From Colius striatus (lineage: Eukaryota > Chordata > Aves > Coliiformes > Coliidae): a stretch of DNA of 64,000 bases. The notes below the pieces were generated by a model. That model ran no database searches. It was not told where the DNA came from and worked only from the letters and a program-made list of their open reading frames with translations. Shown piece after piece: positions 34,968-48,787 of the stretch. The DNA lies in assembly GCF_028858725.1 (NCBI RefSeq), contig NC_084760.1, positions 94,609,867 to 94,673,866 on the forward strand, written 5' to 3'. The translations under genes and the position numbers were made by a program. Each line of letters begins with the position of its first letter. Within the stretch, counting starts at the first letter, position 1.

Positions 34968-37436
34968 GTGAGCCGTGCGTTGCATGCCGCGCACCGCGCC
35001 GGGCAGCGCCCCTCGCCCACTCCCGCCGGGTCCCTGCCGCGGGCGTCCCCGCGGAGCCCCACCGCCGCAGCGGGCGCGGAGTCTCGGCGGCGAAGGGTGT
35101 CATCTCCAGCGGGACGTACGTCCGGTCTCTCCGCGTAAACCCCGTCGCCGGCAGCCCGGCGTGTGCGGGAGGCGCGGATTCCCCCGAGGAGGGCTGTGCT
35201 TTGCCGGTGCAAAAATGCACCGAGGGGCTTTTGTGGGGCCAGGAGAACTGTTTTGAAATTGCTGAGGGATTTTTACGAATGTTAAGAGTTCTTTCGTACC
35301 AGACGACTGCAAGCGAGACCCAAAGGTTAAAGTGTCGTTGGTCTAAGGACAGCAAGATCAGGTTCTTTGAAACTCAGAAAATGTCATCTTAAAAAGGGAA
35401 GCTTCTTCAAACTACTGCGAGTGATTCCAGAGTTATGTGCAGGCAGACTTCAGGGAACAGCATGGACAGTTCCAAAGCTGGGGCTGACCAGCAGATTTGT
35501 TTTTAATGTTATGGGTATGTTTATCAATAGTATTAGTCGTCACTAAACATACACGGTGATAGCTGACAGACAAACCTACAAGAAGAAGGTCCTCCTCCGA
35601 GTTTCGTGTATCTGGAACTGAGTTAATTTCTTCTCCTTTTAAAACCACAGAGGATCCTTAGTGAACTGCACTGTATCGGCTACAGGAAAACAAGAAAATT
35701 GTACATTTGAGGAGGCTCATGAATCACTGGTACTTCTGTGAACAGAGAAGCTGGCTTGAAATTTTGGTTCTGGATGGCAGTGATTTGCAGTCAGGGTATG
35801 GGGCAGCTCCATTATCTGAAATCAAGTGTCTGCTTGGGGACAGTGATCATGAGAGATTTTTATTCTCTGTGAATATTGCACCTTTAACACAAACTCTGAT
35901 TCAGGCTCTTCCACTAAAAGAATATAATACCTAGAAGACTGCAGAGCCAAACAATTCGTCACAGCGAGTTAACTTAGGTAGCTTTTATGAAGCTCTGTTG
36001 AAGTAAATGGAGTGTCCCTGAGTAGCCACCTACTTAATAGACCACAGAATATACTTAAGTAAATTCACAAGAGGTTAGACAAGTCAGCACTGGGTTTTGA
36101 ATATAAAGTTGGAGCAACTGATTTTTGATGCCGATCTGAAAAGCTAGGCCAGCAGTCTCAATAACTATGCACTGACCCCATCTCATTCTTTGCCTGAAAC
36201 GAAAATCAAAGCAGACTGTCAGCAGGCAGTGTGATCGAAACCGAAGTGAGATACCTGGGCTAGCTCCTCCTATGTCAGCTCTGGCAGGGCTATCGCAGAG
36301 GAGCTGTCTACCACAAGGTGGCTAGGTGAGGCCAACACACCCTCCTTTCCAGCAAGTCTTGCCTTAGAATCATAGTTTTACTACATTGCAGTAAAAAAAG
36401 AATAATAAAACTTAAGACACCAAAACCCACTGTCTCTTTATTTTCTCTTTGGGCAGTTTATTGTGAGTAGCAGTTATTTTGCTTTACAGATCTCTCTCTT
36501 TGGCAGTGAAAATGCAGCCTTAGCTTTTAATGCCATCTTGACTCTGATGCTTATAGCAATAAAGGAGCTGGGAGTTATGTGTTTGTCTTCTTTGAGGATG
36601 CAGGTGTGTGGTTTTTCTTTTTTTTTTTTCACCTGAGTGAAGGGTACACATCTGAACTAACGAGGGCTCTGATCTTGTGAATGCAGTTCAGGTGGAGCTT
36701 TAACCAAAGTTAGTAAAACCTGTAGGCTCTGGATGTTGTCTCTTGTCCCACAGTTGAAAAGATGGGATAGCTATGGCCTTGTAAAATCGTGGGCAGCACT
36801 GTTCTTACTGCAACACAGTCGTGCAAAGACAATCCCAGGGAATGCAGGCAAAGGAAGAGCAGAGGCAGGGAATGGGGAACCTCATTTACCTGTATCATAG
36901 AAGTAACTTTTCTTAGCAGCTGACAGCTCTAAGAATCTCTTGAATTCTATGTCAAGGTTGGCTACATGCCTAAGTTGTGAACTGTATATTTGGTTTTTCA
37001 GTATTGAGACCTTAGTGGAGTTCTAGTGTTACGTGGCTTTGCGCTGGATTGTAATGTAGGTTTGTTTAAAAACATTAAGAACCCATTCTCTCTGCTCTGT
37101 GAAAGAGCTGCCTGTGCCAGCGCCACCTGTCACTGCCATGTTTAAATTTGTGCTGTGTAGCCCTGCCGACAGCAGGATGTGCTGACACGGTGATAACAGC
37201 CTGAACAACATCTACCAGCCCGTAAGTGTACAGATCTCAGTTATTATTAACACCATTGCAGCTAATGTGTATGGGGCTTATCTAAAGCCCTTCCTAAGGC
37301 AACCGAGCCTGTCCTTCACTGGTTAAGCTAATTGGAAATGGGTTTCAAACAACACAATTCTCCCATCAGCAATGTAAAGCTGCATCACTCATATTGACAT
37401 ACTTAGCTCTTTTTTTTCTTGCTTTTTTTTTATTCT

Positions 37437-37449
37437 CCCCCCCCCCCCC
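37437..37449. repeat. Poly-C tract (C13) after a T-rich stretch
   Basis: Thirteen consecutive C at 37437-37449 follow a T-rich run (about 37410-37436). It is a low-complexity polypyrimidine tract in ALK intron 1. Confidence 0.9.
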
Positions 37450-40400
37450 TCTGCTGGAGATGCCCAGGATTGCAGTACTTCCCAGGAAAAGATATAATTA
37501 GCTTGCTAAATTATTTTTGCCAAATTATCCTCTGTGTGAATGGAGAATGAGTTATATTTTGGGATGGGAAAAAATTGCAAGGGTATGAATTCCTATTGAC
37601 TTTAAGGGTGACAACAGAGTCCTGTAAATAATGCTTTATCCTCTTTAGCTGTTACACTCTCCAATACTGACGTTATAAAGATGTTAACTAGAGCAAACCT
37701 TTTCCCTTTTTAACAGCATGTTTTCACAAAGCGTAAAGCAATTTGTCTCACTGTATTACTGAGCAATTAGTAAAGGATGTACTACTGGACTGCTGTTGTT
37801 TAACAGACAAACCATAAAGTTCACAGGAATTTCTGCAGGGCTCTTCTGCAAATCCTTTCAATTGCTAGACCTCTATCACATACTCATCCTCATGGGAACA
37901 GAGCATCCTGCAAGGAAAAGCTTGCACTTAGAGAACCTGTGGTCCTCAACCCATCTACCATTTCTGTGTCAGCTTGGCCTTTTTGAAATCGGGTAAGAGA
38001 GTCTTCCTCTCTTAGAAATGTTTTCAGAATTAATCCTGGCTTCTGCTCCTTCCACCGGTGCTGCTACGAGACAGAAAAAGGAAATTAATTTCAAGCATTT
38101 CTGTGGAAAAACACGACAAAAAATGCAGAGGAAGGGAGAGATGAGCTTGGAGAGAATTGCAGTGTTGCAGATCTCCCATATTTTAGGTGAACCTCTCAAC
38201 TACTAGGTTGCTGTTGACTTTACTCTCACTGTCTTTGGTTTTCACTGTAAATTCCACCCTACCTCCAAGGAGACTTTTCCCATTGCCATGGGAAACTGAA
38301 CAGTGAGCAGACCTTTCTGTCAGAAGAGTCCTGGCCAGTTTAAATTTTGATCTTACAGGATTCCCTATGTAGTGTCGAAACACAGGGAGATCTGTGTAGC
38401 AGAGAACTCGCTGGACAGCTCATTGAGCTTTCTTGGGGGGAAAAAGCCCTAGTCTCTGTATAGAGACTATCAATTTAAGAACTGCCTGAGCATCAGCACT
38501 GACTGCCCCTTGCATAACTTATCCTCTGCTGCTGGGCTAAAATTACTCCTAGGACTTTTAAGATCCGATAGGGTAGCATATGTTGTAGAGAGTTCTAGTG
38601 AGGGCCTTCTTGGCAAATGCATCCCACATCATCTGGTGTCGGTAGACATGGGTTTAGAGTAGTCCAAGGTAAGTGTCCTATACTCTCATGGGCTCCATAA
38701 GTGATCCAGAGCCCGTGCACCCTAATTCTGCTTTGGCATTGGATTTTTTTTTCATTTTAACATCACAGGTAACAAGTCTACTCACTGTAGGGTACCTGAG
38801 CCACAAATGTTGCTAAATATGTTTCTCACAAGTTTACTCAGAAAGTTTAATAAGCTGAAATGGCCATAAAATAACTTCCCATGAGAACTAATTGCTACTT
38901 ACATATGCAGCGGTGGGAAGCATATGTTAAAAAGGGGCATACAGGGGTGAAAATGAGTCATTTCTCCCTCTAAAGGTCAATGTACTTTCATTCATGAAAT
39001 AGATTTAACATTCCAATTATATTTTTTAAGTAGCAATGCATAACTTTTCATCCTCTGGCTAGGCGAAATATTACTCCTGCACTGTGGCCTTCATCTAAAA
39101 TTTTATTAACTTGCCACATGTATTTTCCCTGAAACTATCTGTATTCTCTATATACCAATGCTATTATAATGCTGAGGCAATTAGGCTTCACATCTTTAGG
39201 GTACTACTGCCATGCACCTGAACTCATTTGCAGGACAAACCCTTTGCCTAAGGATTAGAAAGAATTTCAGACTACATGAAAATGGTTTTGAAAGTGGACA
39301 TTTTGTAAATGAAAATCAGAGCTCCAAGATGAACTTTCCCTGTAGTAAAGTTCACAGAATTCTTTCTGCATGGTTTAGAGGTACCAACATTTAACTGAGG
39401 TCTCTTAGTCTCATTTTTCTTTGGTTATTTTTTTGGTTTTGGGGTTTTTTTTTTCTGCTTTCGTGGAACAAAGTTTGGAGTTGTGCCATACTAAGCAGAA
39501 AACTGGTAGAAGACATCAGTCTCTTTCCAGTTGCTCTTTATTTTTCTCTCATCCTCTACTATATGTAACATCTGAGATCTGATCTTGCTCTTCTGATAAA
39601 TCAGGGGCAAAAGTTGGCAAATAAGATTGAAGCATTGCAGTAGTGCCTCTGAAAGGTTGTCACTGTAGTGCAAGTGGTTTTGCTCTTTTCTGCTGGGGTT
39701 TTGTGCTTTGCTTTGGCTATCAGGCTAGTTTTGCCTGTCCAAAGTTAAGGACTGACCTAAGTTGTACTTCAGTTCACACAAGACATGAACTAGTGCAAAT
39801 TGAGGTTTTCCTTTTCTGCCCTTGGGTTCTCATGGGTGCCAGTGTGCTGCATACTGATTAGAGCTGTTAAATCGCAGCAAATCCTAAGTGTGCTTAGGAA
39901 TATCTTTCTCAGTCCTTCCTGCCCTAAGTATTAGGTCTATAGCACCACCCTCTAGACCTCCAGCCACTGGTGCTCTCCAGAAGTATGGATGTAGGTAGTC
40001 TGCATTGCTTCTTCTTCAACTCTAAATGCTCTTGAAGGGGAAATTGATTGCCTAATGATGGGTTTGCCTGTCTTTGTGGGCAGCACAATCCTTGGTCCTG
40101 CTGCTGTCCTGCCTGTTCCTGTCCAAGTCCCTTGCTGACTCCATCAGTGCCAAGAAAACTCAAAGCATGCTGCTCTCTCAGCTGGCGATGCCTTGTTCAC
40201 TATTGCCATGCTGACCACAAAAACTTAGAGCTCTGCAAATTCATTGCCAATATTTGTCAGATAATATTAGAAATAATGCTGTGTCTTTTGAGTGGTTAAT
40301 TGAAGACATGCTGTGATCGCTATTGCATATGGTTTTGCTTGGACCAGAGTTATGTGGTAACACTGGTCTTCCATGGCAGTCAGGATTATACACAATGTGT

Positions 40401-43400
40401 TTATGATTTCTGGTTCTGTTTTCTGCAAATTTTGCTTGCTTGTAGGCTCATTGTTCTTTTGAATGTTCTTATTCATAAACATATTCAGTAAAAAAAACAT
40501 AAACAAACACCAAAAGGAGCATAAGTATCAGTTTGTTATGTTTGGGGTTATTCTTTAATTTGAATGAACATTTATAGCACATTTTAAAAAGACATTTTCC
40601 CAAAACTTGCTGTGGTTTTATTTCCCCATCGTTAAAAACAGGGACTGAATACCTACAGTAGGGAAGTACACTGGAAGACTTAAGTGCTTGATTATACAAC
40701 TTCAGAGACACTCCTCAAAATCAAAGGCAGTTTTGCAGTGTCTGATTGAACCGTGTCCTGAAGTAATCTGGTCATTTGGTTCACTGCACATCTCGCATGA
40801 ACATTGCATGACAGTAAATAAAATCTCTGACAGTGTTTTGACAAAACAGTAAAAAAAAGTAGAAAGAGTGAGAGGAGATTGGCAGTATTTAGCACCTACT
40901 TCTCAAATTCCCAAATAAATGAGCCTTATCGTAGTAGTGGAGGAATCCCCTCTTCACTACATCTGCTCACTCATTTGAGGTGATGGTGTTTTGGGAGACC
41001 AAGTTGTGATTTTCTTCCCAGGTGGCAGCAAAATCACCTGCCTGGACATTTGCCATCTTTCAGTTGTCATATCAAAGCATCTGCTTGGGCTACCCAGAAC
41101 TAGAGTACTAAGACTAGGACATCTACTTCTTTCGACACCAGAGATCTACCTAACAGTCAACAGCAGTTCAGGTTGCCTGCTTTACAAATCTCTTTCTACC
41201 CACTGAGCATCTGTTTCCTGAGAAGCCACTTCCGAACTCAGTGGGGCTGCTGAGAGTGCAGTGCTGAGCTGAGAAAGGTCCTTTATGAAATGTGTGCCAC
41301 ATTTGTCTTGCATCTCTAATTCAGAAAAATTTGGTTGGAGAAAAATGTCATGGAAGCATAAATGCAGATTTGATAAGTCTGACCTTTCTTTTCTTGCGAA
41401 CAATAAATGTCAGAAAGCTTAAAATGACAAGCTGGAATGGCTGGAGGTTATTTATGTGTTTAAATATTTAGGCAAGAAACACATTTTGAGACTAAAGTCT
41501 AATTTACATGAGTATTTTGATTTATGACTGAGACGGCCGAGTAGCTTCATGGTTGTCACTACCCTGCTTAGCATGGCTGCTCAGAAATTCCCTGTGACAG
41601 CATAGATGGGACTTAGATATCTCTACTTTCAGAAGCTATAAACTATGCCAGTTGTAGTAAAGGAGAATCACCTTCACTTATTAGTCATGTAGGATCTCTG
41701 ACATGTGGCTGAGTGTTCTAGCTGTATCCTGTAGAAAATTGCTGGTGGCTGCCTGCAGACAGATTTCAGTGACGTTTCTGACAGCAGATGTTTTAAAGAA
41801 AATAGTGAACTGTTGTATAAGTATGGAATCGAGCATGAAAAACTAGGTACTAAACATGAAGTGATCCTTGCAGTTCAAAAACAGATACTTTGCATTTATT
41901 TCTCCTTTTACCAAAGAGCTTCAGTAGGTACCTGCAAGACTAGCTGCAAAAATCGAGTTCTGCCTTGACTTTAACTTAATTATCTTGCAGTATTGGGTCT
42001 GTCATCAGTGACTGGCACAGAGCGAGCAGAGAGGAGGAGAGAATCACATGCAGAGCTGGGTTCAGAAGGGAGGCTGTGTATACACATCTCTGGCACTCAC
42101 GTGTGACACAAAATACTTCCCTTGGAGGCAGGTACTTCCTTTGCAAGGCAAGGGTGGTTTTGACTGCTTTTGAATTCCGGTGACAGAATGTGCAACTTTC
42201 TAAGAACCTTAACAGAGACAATAAGGTGCTGTCTGAACTCTCAGATCCTTAAAGGGAAAACAAACAGCCTACCATATTTATATGTTCCCATCTGTGTCAT
42301 GTTAATCATAGGACTGCTGTTTCCTTCACTTCAGTGAAGTTCCTTAACTTCTGAAACTTAAAGATGCCATCTGTTTTGTTTAATGCTACAGGACAATGAG
42401 TTTCTGGTTGTTTTAAAAACCATGAGCCCTGCCTTTGACTTTTAAAACACCACCTATCTTGAAGCCAAATGGTCAAATTTAGATTTGTAGCTTGAACACT
42501 TCATGAGGCTTTGGCCAGAGTTACTTATAACCCTATGAAATGTGAAGAAGAGTGGGATAGGTCACGGTCCCTTTGCCCCTGGCCAGGCTGCATTTAACAG
42601 CTGTGGCTAAGCACCATCTTTGTAGTGAGAAGCTGCTAGTGTTGGCTGCTCTTGGCTACTGGGGGTTGCTGAACAAACTGAGCAATGGCTGTCCTGGGAA
42701 TGGAAAAACATTGTGGAGGCAGTGGGAGAAGGTTTGTCCTTCATGATTTCCTACTTAAATTTTAGAAATGAATGCAGAGTGAAGGATTTAAGATTGTTTG
42801 AAACTTCAGTGGCTTACCTTTATCTTTTCATGGATTACTGATGGCAAAGTGGAGATAGTAGGCAGGAATCTTACATCTAGATGGTTCTAGAAATGTGGAG
42901 TATCCCCTTTAGAATTTGTCTCTAGCACCTCTTCAGTTCAATTTGCAAATGGCAAAAGTCTGTCAGTGGTAGTCCAATGTTTACATCAAGGCAGAAGAGC
43001 TACCTTTCCTGCCCAAACACAAGGCCATGTGCTGAATCCATTTTGGACTAGGATTTCCCCTTTAGCAGTGTGCTGTGAAGAAAGAGCTGCAGTCTCTTTC
43101 AGCAAACTTCTCCCTTTTTTGTTACTGGCAAGCCTCTCTGGTCTCATATCTTACAACACCTTATGATGAAAAAAAAACATGAGTCTGTCTCTGAACGAAG
43201 GGGGAGATGATGGTTCTGTGTAAGGTGAAGATCAGAGAACACTTAGTGGTGGGTGTAGGGGGAAAAAATAAGGGATATTGCAGTGGTGAGGGTGGGTATA
43301 CAGTGTGATATGGCCATGTGCAGATTCTTGTGGTATGTATTTCTTGATGTCTGTTAGGAAGAGGTAATACTAGTCTATATACAGGCAGAAAGTTGTGCAT

Positions 43401-45922
43401 CAGTAGTTATATCAGAAGTGGTGTTTCTCTGTGTGTCATTGCTTTGAGGACTTTTGCGGTTTTGAAGATTTCTTTCCAGTTCCGTTTTGAAAGCTTGCAT
43501 GGTTCTTCTGAATGCAGTCACTGTAGTGCCTGTGACATGCAGCTGAGTATCTGTGACTTCACCTATTATAAATCTGTGGTGATCCTTCAGAGCTCTGCAA
43601 GTTGCAGCAGACCTCCAATTACAACTTGCACATTGGCATTCGCCCGCCGTTTCTACTGGCCCATTAAGTAACGGGCTATCTCTGATGCATCAGCATGTCT
43701 GGGCTTTTTATAGCCTCTTTCACGTTAGATTCTCTAAGTACTTTAAGCCTTATAACCCTGGTGACAATGTGAAGAATTTTTATATATACTTTACAGAGAG
43801 ATCACAGAAGCCAGGGATGGAAAAAGCATTATTTGATTATGTTCGACTGGAAGTGCTGAATACCATTTTTCTCGTATAGAATATCCCAAATAGTGATGTC
43901 TCTTTGTGCTTCAGCCAAAAGGCCAAGAAAGATCAAAGAATTAGAGTTGAGAGGCTTGCTAACTCCCTGGAAATACTGCAGCAGTTATTGGCAAAACCAC
44001 CTTAAGAGTCTTCTCTGCTCCACACTATGATTGTGATGCTTGTCTTTCAAATAATTTGGGTTTTGTCACGTTCCACACTTTCTACAATATCACTTGCTTT
44101 CTGATTTAAGGGAGCATCTGTGATATGCCGAGCTTCTCCCTATCTTCAGACGTTGCCATGTGGCATTTCCATTTGTGGGGCAGCGTATGTCAGCATTGGA
44201 GAGCGTGATGCAATGGTTATTTCTGAGGGACATTTCATTATTGATGCTAATTAAACTTGAAACTAATGAGAAAGGATTACTTTTCAGGGCTGGAGAGGAG
44301 GCTGGAATAGTTATTATAGGTTAATTGTTCTTCCGAAAGAGTCGGTTTAAGTAACAATCAATTTTGTCAACTTTTTTCCTTACATTGTACAAGAGCCTTG
44401 TTTGAAGAGGATTCAAAATATAATTGCTGCACTGACCTCATCTAGCTCTCAATCAGTAATCTTCTTCCATCAGCAAAAGGTTAATAAAATCTTTAAGAAA
44501 AGGAATTCTGTGCCTTATCTATGTGTAGACAATTCAGAATAGGTCTCCATGCAAGTATTTCCTCTTACCCTTCTGCATGATTTCCTTGGCTTACTTTTTA
44601 GATTTGAAAAATGTCATATTTCGTAAAGCTTCCAAATGTTGCTTTGCAAAAAGGGTTGCTTTGCAAAAGAGGTGCATTACAGCAGTGGAGAGGTAACCTA
44701 CTCAGGACTGGCTTGAGCATCAGCACAGAAGTTAGAACTTGCTTCCCTATTCTTTTTTAACTGTGGTCAGCCTTAAAAATCTCTCACTTTACAGGACACT
44801 GAGGTGTCTACATGATGGTTATTATTTGCTATGTAATTGAGGCAAGGAGGAGCTGAGTCTCCTTTTACATAGGAGCCAAGGTCCCTTTCTCACTGGGAAG
44901 CTGGGCTTTTGATTAGGAGAACACACAGCGGTCCCGTTTGCTCCTTTCTAGCTCTTACATTTCATTCTCTTGGCTTCTTGTAGAGATGAGGAATGGCTTC
45001 AGACTGTTGCAATACTATACTACAAAAAGGGAAAGGGCGAGCTGGATTAGTGATATTGTGAGTGTGGAAAGCTGAATAAAATGTTTGTGGGCAGGGAGGA
45101 TATCAGTCATTGTTAGCTGTAAATGTTAGGGGATCTTAAGTGCTTTGTTAACCACTTGCCTGATACCTTCTGTTAGGGCATCAGCTTTGCAGATTCGGAG
45201 CTCTTGTATTAACGTGAGGGCTGTGAAGGCAAATGTTCTTTTGTGAAGGTAGTGCTGTGAGCAACAAGGGCTCAAATGAATGGTGGGAGGTTTCACCTTA
45301 AGAGAGGCCCTTGGTGCTGGGGTGATTTACCTACAAAGTGCACATTCCTACCTTAAAAGGACAAGATTCACCAATCTTGAATTGAAGAAAAGAGTTACAT
45401 CCTCCATTTGGGCAGTGGTGTCAAGTTCAAAGATAAAACAGCCTCTGAATAATTGTTCTGGCCACAGGACTCTGCTTAGGCCAGCTCATAGGATTTTGGA
45501 TGATATTTGAAGTACCGAGTCACTTTTGCAGTTAAGAATTTAAATTGCACAAAGATTGATCAAAAGCCCAGTGTTTCTTTCTCTGCCTTGCCAGCCTACT
45601 GTCCTTTATCTCCTGAAACAAAGCAGCATTAACTTTTAAGATCTGATTCAATAACATTTTATGGACAATAATTATGACTGATATTAAGCTTTCAGCAACC
45701 AGTCTGTATGGAGGCTTAATGTATTGAGGTTTATTACCAGTGTAACCTATCTTTTTACATCAGTTGTAAAGCAATATCAACTATACCAATAAGACTAGAA
45801 GAAAATATCAATGAACTCTTTGCCTCTGCTTCTCTGCAGGGTGTTCATATGCTTGCCACTGTGGGAGTTTGCTGGTGAAGAGGTTTTGTTTGCAGAGTCT
45901 GTTTATGTAACTGCAGAGTTGT

Positions 45923-45952
45923 GATGAATGAATGAATGAGTGAATGAATGAG
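45923..45952 (+). repeat. (GAAT)n tetranucleotide microsatellite
   Basis: Seven GAAT/GAGT units with one interruption lie in ALK intron 1. This is an ordinary microsatellite. Confidence 0.9.
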
Positions 45953-46163
45953 CTACAGCAATCCTGTGCTGGGAGAAGGAATCCATTAGTGGATAGACCC
46001 TGGAGACCAATTGATCATTCTTTCCCTTTTAATAATAAGTGTGTGAATTCAGAGTTTTCAGAGATGCTATTTAGTGCCAAGCTTCACAACTTCCTCTAAG
46101 GCTTATCCCAGTAGTGGAAGTTCTTGGACATATGAAACTTAGTTAGACACCTCATATTAGCGA

Positions 46164-46196
46164 TTTTTTTTTTTGTGGGTTCCCCCCCCCCCCCCC
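46164..46196. repeat. T11 followed by C15 homopolymer tracts
   Basis: A T run at 46164-46174 and a C run at 46182-46196 are separated by a few G/T bases. Homopolymer lengths of this kind are error-prone in sequencing and assembly. Confidence 0.9.
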
Positions 46197-48787
46197 AATA
46201 AGTTTTGCAGTTTCCCTGATCTCATTGAGACATAGTTGTTTGAACATGTCATAACTGTTTATAGAGATGGTCCCTGAAGACCAGGTTATGAAGGAGAAAG
46301 CTCTGGTAGTTTCTAGGTCTTCAAGTGCCATGCACAGTATTCTAATACAAATTACAGTATGAGAAAGGAAACTTGCCTTAGTTTCCATACAGGGTCATCA
46401 CAGAAAGTTCTACTATTGTATTGACACTGAAAAATGTCACCTGAAGGAGCCAGGGCTGGATCCTTGCTCAGCTGAACCTTGTGATGTCCATGCATCATTA
46501 ACTGTAACTGTACTATATAGTTGCCTTTTTTTGCCTTGCTCCTCCTCATAACTTTCTGTATAAGGAAATCCACCTCTCTGGTAAGTTCAAATATAATGCT
46601 ATCTGCTTTTGTCCTTTTTGCCTTTTTGATGGGAAAGCAGAAGGGAATTCTAAAGTGCTCTGGGAGCTACATGGAGGCCTTGCTTTGACATCTCTAAATA
46701 TGTGAGTAATGGGGTGCTTAGAACCGATTTTACGTGTGATGGATGCTCAACAATAAGGAATCACAAATTGTGGGCAGCAGAGCTTAGAGAGGAGAGCTGC
46801 TCAACAAGATTAATGGGAAGGGAGACCTTTAGTGTAATGAAAGACACAGTTCAAGCTTGAAAACAGACAATGACACACTAGACCGACTCTTGAGGAACTG
46901 GACAGTCAGGTTTCCTCTGCAGGCAGCAATCCAATGCATTTGTAGAGCCCCTTCCTAGATAGGAAACAGGACAGCTGTGAGACAAAGCACCGTAATTCTG
47001 ACATTGCCCACAAGTGAGTACACTAAGGGATGGGATTGTCTAAGGGCTATCTGTCAAGCTGATTGTAGGGATGTTGGAAGAAACCTAGACATTTCTTTTG
47101 TTCTGAGAAGTGTAAGACAGTAAGAAAACAAAGTGTTGCTATGGTAGAACATAGCTGGATCTAAACACTATGGGGTTAACTATCTCACTAGTACTTGGTG
47201 TAAGGTTGAGGCTCAAGCCAGTAAGATCCTCCTTGAATCTCATCTAGAAAGATTTGCCTGTAGAAATGAAAACTCATGAACTTAGACAAATCATTCAAGT
47301 GAAACACAATTAAAAAAACCCCCACAAAACTATGTCCCCTTTCAATCAGGTAGTTAATAAAAGTTTAAAGGTGTATGTTATTACTAGTATAAATATCAAG
47401 TTTAAAAGACAACAAATGCCTCAGTATTTTTATTGGAAATAATAAAAAAGCCCAACAGGTGAAAGTGTAGCTTATCTTCCCCTTCCACTGTAAGCTGCAA
47501 GCTGTTATTAACTGAATGTCACGACTAAGGGGGTGTGAGCAGGGAGCAGAATTAGCAAAATGTTACTGGGACTGGCTACAGGATCATTGTTATGACTGCA
47601 ACTGTTATTCTCTGTCTCTGACAAGGATAATAACGTGTGGAAATGAAGCCAGCAAACATGTAAGATACATCTAAATATGGGGGACAAAACAGCAAATAAT
47701 AACTGGACCAGTAATCAGATGCAGAAGGCCTTATCTGTAAGTACAGTGGCTTGAAAGATGGCATTGCTGGTAGATAAACATTAAGAGGACTATGAAGCTG
47801 AGAATAAATAGAGCAATATCCTCTAAACAGTGAAGAGCTGGAGCATAAGACCCTGGAAAGACATTCAGGACTTATTGCATAAGAAAGATCCCTAAAGCTG
47901 TCAAGCAGATGTGCATCTGGTAAGTAGATGACTTGCTGGGATGTTGACTGAAATGGTAGAAGAAATAAATCAAAGGGGATTGCATTAGTGTAACTGAAGG
48001 CAGTATATTACTTTGCTTTGAAGTATAGTGTCCTGTGGAGAAAGCAATGACTGTCATCCCATAAGAATGATCAAACTGAGTGGAGACAAGTCCCAGATTT
48101 AGTCTGTAGCATAGGCAGGGGTTTATTTTCTGTGCAGTCACAATTTACAGGTTTTCTTGAAGACTGGAGTTTGATGGGAGGTGTAAGAGGCTGATCCTAA
48201 ACCCGCTGAAGCAGAGGGAAACTTCCCATTGTACGTCTACTTCACCCTTCTACTCTTGGGTATAGGGCAAGAACCACCTTTGCTGTTCTTTGCTATCAGG
48301 CCAGCTGCTGGGAGTACACAGGGAGACACAGCATACCTCGTTTTTTTGTGTTAGAATATAAGAAATAGAGAACCTCTTTTCAATCTGGCTTTTTTAAAGT
48401 ATTTGTCAGCACTTAGCACCAATATCTTCTTTTGCTTATCATTTAGACTAGGTTTAGTGACTAAAACAGTATTGTCTGTGCTGTGCTTATACAGGCAAAA
48501 TGAGTGTGTGAGATGCTGGGAACCCTTGTTCCTGAATTCTTATTGTTTTGTGGAAGGGGCTTTTGGACATAAATTGTTGCACTGTAGCATGTGTGTTAGC
48601 CATTAAACACCTCTTCTTGTAGCCAGTTCTTAGACCTTTGGCATCCTGTGTCTGGGTTTTAAGTTGGATGAGGACAAGGGAAGCAAATAAGGGGAATAAT
48701 GGAGTGAGGATATCCTAGTGCAAACAAAGGGAAAGATGTCAGCTCTCCAGAGTCCAGTAACAGGAGGAGCTTGTCAGGCTTACTAGA

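Larger units (their letters stand above)
33740..35180. promoter_or_regulatory. CpG island spanning the ALK promoter, 5' UTR and exon 1
   Basis: CpG dinucleotides become dense from about 33740 and fade after about 35180, while the flanks are AT-rich and CpG-poor. The island covers the putative core promoter, 5' leader, coding exon 1 and the first 200 bases of the intron. No TATA box was seen, which is usual for CpG-island promoters. The transcription start cannot be placed from sequence alone. The promoter elements near 34050-34135 suggest initiation somewhere around 34150-34250, but human ALK has a long 5' leader, so an upstream start near 33.8 kb is possible. Confidence 0.85.
35181..48787. 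other. ALK intron 1, unique sequence block
   Basis: No gene, exon or interspersed repeat was recognised across this block apart from the simple repeats listed separately. The ALK frame stays open past the donor to a TAA at 35390-35392, so retained intron would extend the reading frame. The segment around 44190-44370 contains homeodomain-like cores such as TAATTAAA at 44248-44255 and may be regulatory. Confidence 0.5.

Noticed and set aside
34313..35355. Long minus-strand open frames (270-299 codons) across the ALK CpG island
   Set aside because: They are antisense shadows of ALK exon 1 in very GC-rich sequence where stop codons are scarce. The translations are Arg/Ala/Gly/Pro low-complexity.
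36311..36324. CCACAAGGTGGCTA as a second CTCF-like site
   Set aside because: Two mismatches to core positions make it weaker than background expectation.
36364..36376. TTAGAATCATAG as a CR1 tail
   Set aside because: It is not followed by any CR1 3' UTR text, so it is a chance match.
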